From Candidatus Levybacteria bacterium RIFCSPLOWO2_01_FULL_39_10 (GTDB lineage Bacteria > Patescibacteriota > Microgenomatia > Levybacterales > UBA12049), in the NCBI GenBank assembly GCA_001782515.1, contig MFOV01000005.1, positions 1,417 through 9,466 of the forward strand: 8,050 bases of DNA, read 5' to 3'. The number at the start of each line of letters is the position of its first letter. The stretch's first letter is position 1. Both the position numbers and the translations under genes were made by a program. The notes under the pieces were generated by a model that saw nothing but the letters and a program-made list of their open reading frames with translations, searched no databases and was not told the DNA's origin. Shown here piece by piece: positions 4,037-8,050 of the stretch.

Positions 4037-4642
4037 TTACTGCGGAAGTTCACTGACTACTGCTGAGATTGTTTCCTTAAGAACCGACTGATCAAAATCC
4101 TCTGCAGAAACTAGGGTTTGCGGCAAGAAATTAATATAAGTTTGTCCATCCCCCTCTTTTGAGAAGGAAACAACAGCAACTGTTCCTTCGCCCTTAACAC
4201 TAGTTTGCCCTAGTTTTATCCCGAGAACATAGGTAACTCTTCCGGCCTCCTCGTCAACCTCTTTTATTATAATTTGCGGATCGTCAAAAAATTCGCCGTT
4301 TCTTATATCAACATTTGATAAAACTTCAGGATCAAACTCAAGTTCAATTTGTGCACCTGTCACAAGATTTTCATTTGTTTTGATATTTATATCCGTTTCA
4401 AACACCCCTGAAGTGGTTGACACTCTCACCTCATCAGAAATCGAGAGCGATGTATGGGCAATATCTTTTTGAATCTCGCCAGATCCTGGAGTAGGAGAAC
4501 TTTTTCGAATATTTAAACTAAGCGTGAGAAGAACCCCCGTGAGAACTACAAGAACCGCGATAAGAAACGGAGTTTTATTAAGACTTTTAGCCTTTTCTTT
4601 TAAATTCTCAGAGTCTTTGTTTTTTTCAACTTCCTTTTCCAT
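4037..4642 (-). CDS. Membrane-anchored cohesin-domain protein
   Basis: This 201-residue protein has a short charged cytoplasmic N-terminus (1-23), one transmembrane helix (about 25-45, FLIAVLVVLTGVLLTLSL), a Ser/Pro linker and an extracellular domain (about 64-198). That domain has the marks of a cohesin: GAQIELEFDPEVL (96-108), a following NGEFFDD (115-121), GRVTYVLGI (134-142) and GEGTVAVVSF (151-160). Cohesins bind dockerin modules with calcium and are known from cellulosomes and other surface assemblies. The gene directly upstream, 27 bases away, encodes a secreted protein with a C-terminal dockerin, so the two are a likely binding pair. The orientation with the N-terminus inside fits the charge pattern. 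The family call is from pattern alone, but the dockerin neighbour strengthens it. Confidence 0.75.
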   Translation of the reverse strand: MEKEVEKNKDSENLKEKAKSLNKTPFLIAVLVVLTGVLLTLSLNIRKSSPTPGSGEIQKDIAHTSLSISDEVRVSTTSGVFETDINIKTNENLVTGAQIELEFDPEVLSNVDIRNGEFFDDPQIIIKEVDEEAGRVTYVLGIKLGQTSVKGEGTVAVVSFSKEGDGQTYINFLPQTLVSAEDFDQSVLKETISAVVSELPQ

Positions 4643-4648
4643 AATTTA

Positions 4649-4654
4649 ATTTTA
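4649..4654 (-). promoter_or_regulatory. Extended -10 element directly before the cohesin gene
   Basis: On the minus strand, TGA-TAAAAT ends six bases before the ATG at 4642, which would place transcription start at or next to the start codon. No -35 is evident. It lies in the 27-base gap after the dockerin gene and may give the cohesin its own leaderless transcript in addition to readthrough. Confidence 0.45.
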
Positions 4655-4669
4655 TCACTTTAATTGGCT

Positions 4670-6712
4670 TTACTGCGGAAGAGGAATCCCCGGTTGATTG
4701 GCAAGTTCTTTAAGCCACAGGGTATAATCATCTTCATCAACAAGTCCGTCATCATTTAAATCAGACCACGTCTTATAGTTAGGGTTCTGATCGCAGGCAG
4801 AAACACTTTGTGCATAAATAGAACATGAAATCAAAACATTATAATCCATAAGGTCTATGCTGTTTTCTGATTGATCCACTTTATTAATATCTCCTGCAAT
4901 TAAATTAAAATTGGCGCTGGCAAGCCGTTTAATTTTCCCTGCTGCAATTGAGGTGGATCCGGGAAACTGTGTCCTGAGATACTGCGGACCCTCAACATAA
5001 ACATTGTAAACTCCTGTTTGGAAATTCTGGGGAAGGGCAAAACTTCCTGAAAACTTTTCAGAACTTGATGAGTAAGAAAAAGTATACTCAGACGAAACAA
5101 CAGGATTGTTATTTGACGCATCATAAACACTTACAAGATAAGTTCTATTTGAGTGAAGCGGATTTTTATTTCCGCCAAGAGGGATTCTGGGAGTTGTTCC
5201 TATTCCGTCAGCTCCAAATGTGAGCGAGAGAAAAGTGGCGGCAGGGGTGTTTGTTGGAGTAGGAGTCGGAGGAGTAGTAGGACTTGGGCTTGGGGTCAGA
5301 GTTGGAGTAAGAGTCGGTGTTGGTGTGTCTGTTGGAGAAGGAGCGGGAGGATTATCAACAACATATTTGACGTTTTGCGTCAGCTGGGAGCTTCCGTCTT
5401 TTTGGGCAATCACTGTTATTGTTTTTGGGCCGTCAATCTCATCAAAAGGCGGAGTCACTCTCAAATTTGTAGTTCCTGCATCTCCCGGATTAAGAGTAAG
5501 GACCGTTTCTTCAAGAGAAATATCCCAAAGAGGATTATTAAAGCTTATTGCATCAAGGTTTATGTCAGACGCGGAGCAGGCGCTTGAGTCATTATTGGTT
5601 ACTTTAACAATAAATACTTTTTCCTCTCCTGCCTCACCAACAATTGTGTCGGGCGTAACCTCAAGCGTTGGTGTGTTTTGCACGCATTGGGGAGGAGGGG
5701 TTGGTGTAGGAAGAGGAGAATTGCCAAAATTATTATTTGCAAGTGTTGTGCCGTTTGTAAGACTTAGGGAATAATAAGTAAGAGGATTTGTAGGATATGT
5801 CTGTTCCCAGCCGGATTTTACAATTTGGCTGACAGTGTAGCTCCCGTCACACAAGTTTCCAAAAGTATATCCTCCGCTTGAATCAGAATTTAGCGATTTG
5901 GTAGGAGATCCAGTTTGACTAAGATTTATTGTCCAGCCGGGAAGATTTGTTTCGCTACTGTCTTTAACACCATCTTTGTTTGAATCTTCAAATACAACTC
6001 CAGAGATTGACCCCTGGGCGATCACCTGTGAGATCTCCTGATAAATAGCGTTTAGTTCATTAGTTGTGGGGCTGGCAAAATATTTTCCGCCAGTAACACT
6101 TGCAATAGTCTTAAGAAAATTCTCATTTATGTCCGTTCCAAGACCAATTGTAAAAAATACAGTTCCTGATTCACTATGCCCCAGCTCAACTTCTTCAAGC
6201 GCCTCTTCCTCTGCGAGATTTGTCCCAACCCTTGACGTTGATCCCCTTATTACATTTGCCTTACCGTCTGAGAGTAAAATAACAGCGTTTTTAATATTAT
6301 TTCTTTTACTCCCTAAGATATTTTGATTTGTGCTGTAAACACCGCACTCAATACATGTATTTCCGCTTGCAGAAAGAGAGGTTACAGCATTTTTTGCCAA
6401 CTGAAAATTATTGGTTAGGCTTTGATTTATAGTTGAGGTTGTTGCATATGAAACTACTCCTGCACGATTGTTTGCATCAGTTGCTAAAATATCAATAAAA
6501 TTATTTGCTGCAGTTTTTGCGGCATTTATTTTTGTGACAGATCCTCCAGCACTGTCATTCATGCTTCCTGACCTGTCAATTAAAAGTACTACATCTGCCT
6601 GGGCATTTCCGCAGACCGGAGGAGCAGTCTGCGCTTTAGAGACTTTTAGACCAAAAAGTGAAATTATAAGAAAAAAAATAAGAGCGGGCGCAAATAATTT
6701 CAAAAATTTCAT
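4670..6712 (-). CDS. Secreted VWA / SdrD-B-like / dockerin surface protein
   Basis: The 680-residue protein starts with a Sec signal peptide (hydrophobic 7-22, cleavage likely after VSKA at 27). A von Willebrand factor A domain follows (about 39-232) with a complete metal-ion adhesion site: DRSGS (46-50), Thr119 and DG (149-150). An SdrD B-like domain (about 234-331) has a calcium-loop motif DSNKDG. After a Pro/Thr linker come an Ig-like domain (348-452), a longer Pro/Thr linker (456-492), a beta domain (493-600) and a C-terminal dockerin (607-671). The second dockerin loop is canonical (DLNDDGLVDEDD, 651-662); the first (608-623) is expanded and degenerate. VWA domains bind protein or other ligands, so an adhesin held at the surface by the neighbouring cohesin is the natural reading. 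There is no sortase motif or C-terminal membrane helix, consistent with non-covalent anchoring. Confidence 0.9.
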   Translation of the reverse strand: MKFLKLFAPALIFFLIISLFGLKVSKAQTAPPVCGNAQADVVLLIDRSGSMNDSAGGSVTKINAAKTAANNFIDILATDANNRAGVVSYATTSTINQSLTNNFQLAKNAVTSLSASGNTCIECGVYSTNQNILGSKRNNIKNAVILLSDGKANVIRGSTSRVGTNLAEEEALEEVELGHSESGTVFFTIGLGTDINENFLKTIASVTGGKYFASPTTNELNAIYQEISQVIAQGSISGVVFEDSNKDGVKDSSETNLPGWTINLSQTGSPTKSLNSDSSGGYTFGNLCDGSYTVSQIVKSGWEQTYPTNPLTYYSLSLTNGTTLANNNFGNSPLPTPTPPPQCVQNTPTLEVTPDTIVGEAGEEKVFIVKVTNNDSSACSASDINLDAISFNNPLWDISLEETVLTLNPGDAGTTNLRVTPPFDEIDGPKTITVIAQKDGSSQLTQNVKYVVDNPPAPSPTDTPTPTLTPTLTPSPSPTTPPTPTPTNTPAATFLSLTFGADGIGTTPRIPLGGNKNPLHSNRTYLVSVYDASNNNPVVSSEYTFSYSSSSEKFSGSFALPQNFQTGVYNVYVEGPQYLRTQFPGSTSIAAGKIKRLASANFNLIAGDINKVDQSENSIDLMDYNVLISCSIYAQSVSACDQNPNYKTWSDLNDDGLVDEDDYTLWLKELANQPGIPLPQ
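5237..5347 (-). repeat. Low-complexity Thr/Pro linker repeat
   Basis: This stretch encodes residues 456-492 of the VWA-dockerin protein, made of short Thr-Pro and Ser-Pro units. The DNA repeats GGAGT/TCGG-like hexamers, which makes the length prone to change by slippage. Open frames on the plus strand here are by-products of the repeat. Confidence 0.75.
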
Positions 6713-6735
6713 GATTATCTGAATAGTTTTATACT

Positions 6736-6764
6736 ACTATAAAAACCACCTATTATCTAGTCAA
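6736..6764 (-). promoter_or_regulatory. Promoter of the VWA-dockerin / cohesin unit
   Basis: On the minus strand TTGACT (6759-6764) and TATAGT (6736-6741) are 17 bases apart, giving a start near 6729 and a leader of about 17 bases before the ATG at 6712. No clear ribosome site is present. It is divergent from the dcd promoter within the same 104-base gap. Confidence 0.65.
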
Positions 6765-6797
6765 ATTTTTACTCTTTTAAAAAATAGATTTAAATGC

Positions 6798-6803
6798 TAA
6801 ACT
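6798..6803 (+). promoter_or_regulatory. Possible extended -10 for dcd
   Basis: TGC-TAAACT lies 13 bases before the dcd ATG at 6817 and would give a leader of about six bases. The -35 position (TTTTAA, 6775-6780) is weak, and no Shine-Dalgarno sequence is seen. Confidence 0.45.
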
Positions 6804-6816
6804 TTCAAAGATTGTT

Positions 6817-7392
6817 ATGGTTCTTTCAGACGGAGATATTAAAAAGGCTCTTAAAGAAAAAAGGATTATCATCAAACCTCAACCTGATTTTACGCAACAG
6901 CTTGGGAGCTGTTCGATCGATCTTCGTCTCGGAAACTCCTTCAGAGTGTTTGAGCATAGTCGCCATAGCTTTATTGATCCTTCAAAAAAAGATTACAGTA
7001 ATGAAATTACAAGGAGTATCAAACTTAAAAAAGGCGAAAAGTTTATAATTCAGCCGGGAGACTTTGTTTTGGCAGTTACTTTAGAAAAAGTTACAATCGC
7101 ACCAAGCCTTATGGGAAGACTTGAGGGGCGATCATCGCTCGGCAGGCTTGGAATTGTAGTACATTCGACAGCCTCAATTTTTGACCCCGGTTGGGACGGA
7201 AATCCGGTTCTTGAGCTTGGAAATCTGGGAAGAATGGCAGTAGTACTTACGGTTGGAATGAGGATTTGTGCAATGACGTTTGAAGAATTAAAATCTCCGT
7301 CAGAAGTGCCGTATATCAGCAAAAAATCTGCAAAATATAAGTTTCAAAACGCGCCGATAGAAAGTAAAATACATTTAGACGATAGAAAGTAG
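6817..7392 (+). CDS. dcd: dCTP deaminase
   Basis: Dcd converts dCTP to dUTP and ammonia, feeding dUMP and so dTTP synthesis in the cytoplasm. The 191-residue length equals the usual family size. Visible motifs are SIDLRLG (33-39), the nucleotide-binding GRSSLGRLG (104-112), VVHSTA (114-119), FDPGWDG (122-128) and VLELGN (131-136) with the likely catalytic Glu133, then GMRI (147-150). The C-terminal tail (SAKYKFQNAP...SKI) resembles the lid of the E. coli type. Some archaeal relatives also act as dUTPases; the sequence alone does not decide this, and no separate dUTPase is in the window. It is followed by tmk on the same strand after 112 bases. The start follows the -10 element closely. Confidence 0.93.
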   Translation: MVLSDGDIKKALKEKRIIIKPQPDFTQQLGSCSIDLRLGNSFRVFEHSRHSFIDPSKKDYSNEITRSIKLKKGEKFIIQPGDFVLAVTLEKVTIAPSLMGRLEGRSSLGRLGIVVHSTASIFDPGWDGNPVLELGNLGRMAVVLTVGMRICAMTFEELKSPSEVPYISKKSAKYKFQNAPIESKIHLDDRK

Positions 7393-7497
7393 AATATTGA
7401 AGGTAGATCTTTGAAGGTAGAAGTTGGATGATAGAGATTTCCATCTTCAATTTTCAATCTTCCAATCACTATTTTCTATCCTCTAGCATCTATCGTC
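7378..7497 (+). repeat. Long imperfect inverted repeat between dcd and tmk
   Basis: GACGATAG (7378-7385) inside the last dcd codons matches CTATCGTC (7490-7497) as a perfect inverted repeat. The space between is a purine-rich left half (two copies of TTGAAGGTAGA at 7397-7407 and 7411-7421) and a pyrimidine-rich right half that is its approximate complement, switching near 7437. The transcript could fold into a hairpin about 55 bases long with many mismatches. It ends seven bases before the tmk start codon. It could limit readthrough or hide the tmk start, or it may be a decayed short mobile repeat. Confidence 0.6.
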
Positions 7498-7504
7498 AAT
7501 TACT

Positions 7505-8050
7505 ATGAAATATCACGTTGAGTTTGATTTGGATTTCAAAAGAAATAAATATCCCGGTAAGTTTATTGTTCTTGAAGGAATAGAAGCATCAGGAAAAACT
7601 ACACAGGTAGCACTCCTTGGTAAAAAAATAAAGAATGCAATTCTTACAAAAAACCCGACTGACGGGCAGATCGGAACTTTCATAAGAAAACAGGTTTTGG
7701 GCGGAAAAACAGATATACCGCCTGCCTCCTATCAATATCTTTTCGCAGCGGACAGGGAAATTCAGCAGGCAGAAATTACAGAACTTCTTAAAGAAGGGAA
7801 AACAGTAATATCTGATAGGTACCTTTGGTCATCTGTTGCCTACGGGATTGCCGACAGACAGGATCTTAATTACAACAATTGGGAAAACGTTTCTCTTGTT
7901 GCCCTCTCTGCTTTATCTATGTATCACCAATTTTTATTGCCTGATTTAACTATTTATCTTGACATATCGCTTTCGGAGTCTTTAAGGAGAATAAAAGGCT
8001 CATTAAAACATACAGAGATTTATGATAATCATAAAATGAATATAAAAATT
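7505..8050 (+). CDS. tmk: Thymidylate kinase (3' end beyond the window)
   Basis: Tmk phosphorylates dTMP to dTDP with ATP. From ATG 7505, 182 codons are open to the right edge without a stop. The P-loop is GIEASGKTTQ (25-34), close to the usual GxDGxGKTTQ. It is followed by the dTMP-site segment LFAADREIQQ (79-88), the DRYLWSSVAYG motif (104-114) and PDLTIYLDIS (146-155). The N-terminus is about 17 residues longer than usual (ending KYPGKF before the first strand), but no other ATG lies before the P-loop. The visible part covers most of a typical protein of about 200-210 residues. It follows dcd in the same direction and belongs to the same nucleotide pathway. Confidence 0.92.
   Translation, partial: MKYHVEFDLDFKRNKYPGKFIVLEGIEASGKTTQVALLGKKIKNAILTKNPTDGQIGTFIRKQVLGGKTDIPPASYQYLFAADREIQQAEITELLKEGKTVISDRYLWSSVAYGIADRQDLNYNNWENVSLVALSALSMYHQFLLPDLTIYLDISLSESLRRIKGSLKHTEIYDNHKMNIKI

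Noticed and set aside
5153..5774. Plus-strand open frames of 144 and 184 codons, rich in Gly, Val and Arg
   Set aside because: These are shadows of the VWA-dockerin gene; the repeated Gly-Val comes from the antisense of the Thr/Pro linker.
7050..7322. Minus-strand 90-codon open frame inside dcd
   Set aside because: It is fully contained in dcd, which has clear family motifs on the plus strand.
1..8050. CRISPR array, insertion sequence, transposase, integrase or phage genes
   Set aside because: No regularly spaced repeats and no coding sequence with such motifs were found; the only mobile-looking items are the short inserts in the tRNA genes and the inverted repeat before tmk.

Overview
The window looks like part of a Candidate Phyla Radiation (Patescibacteria) genome, most likely a Microgenomates-type lineage. 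This is an inference from style, because no rRNA or other phylogenetic marker is present. The signs are AT-rich DNA, short gaps, small proteins without recognisable families, tRNAs without an encoded CCA, interrupted tRNA genes, start codons lying a few bases after a -10 box, and secreted proteins with cohesin and dockerin domains. The standard bacterial code fits: TGA ends pyrD, and no reading frame needs TGA read through.

Left part (1-1621). A minus-strand, arginase-like gene runs off the left edge. A tRNA-Cys gene (369-606) follows; it is split in the anticodon loop by 165 bases that contain a second complete tRNA-Cys (469-541). Downstream are a small membrane-protein gene with a one-base frameshift, a charged hypothetical gene, and a coiled-coil gene with its own promoter.

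Middle (1609-4021). pyrD on the minus strand overlaps the coiled-coil gene tail to tail and is divergent from a second interrupted tRNA gene. That tRNA-Ile(GAT), 2812-3076, is cut twice: by a 39-base GC-rich palindromic insert in the D arm, and by a 152-base insert in the anticodon loop that carries a complete second tRNA with the same GAT anticodon (2915-2986). A hypothetical gene and a very short beta-carbonic-anhydrase-like gene follow.

Right part (4037-8050). A two-gene minus-strand unit encodes a secreted protein with VWA, SdrD-B-like and dockerin domains, then a membrane-anchored cohesin. Together they look like a surface protein and its docking site. Divergent from it are dcd and tmk (cut by the right edge), two steps of thymidine nucleotide supply. 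They are separated by a long imperfect inverted repeat.

The strongest novelty is the nested tRNA architecture, which occurs twice and independently. In both loci the outer halves join into a perfect cloverleaf whose apparent anticodon matches that of the tRNA carried in the insert. The cohesin-dockerin pair is the second point of interest. All structures were read by eye, with no folding or database search.
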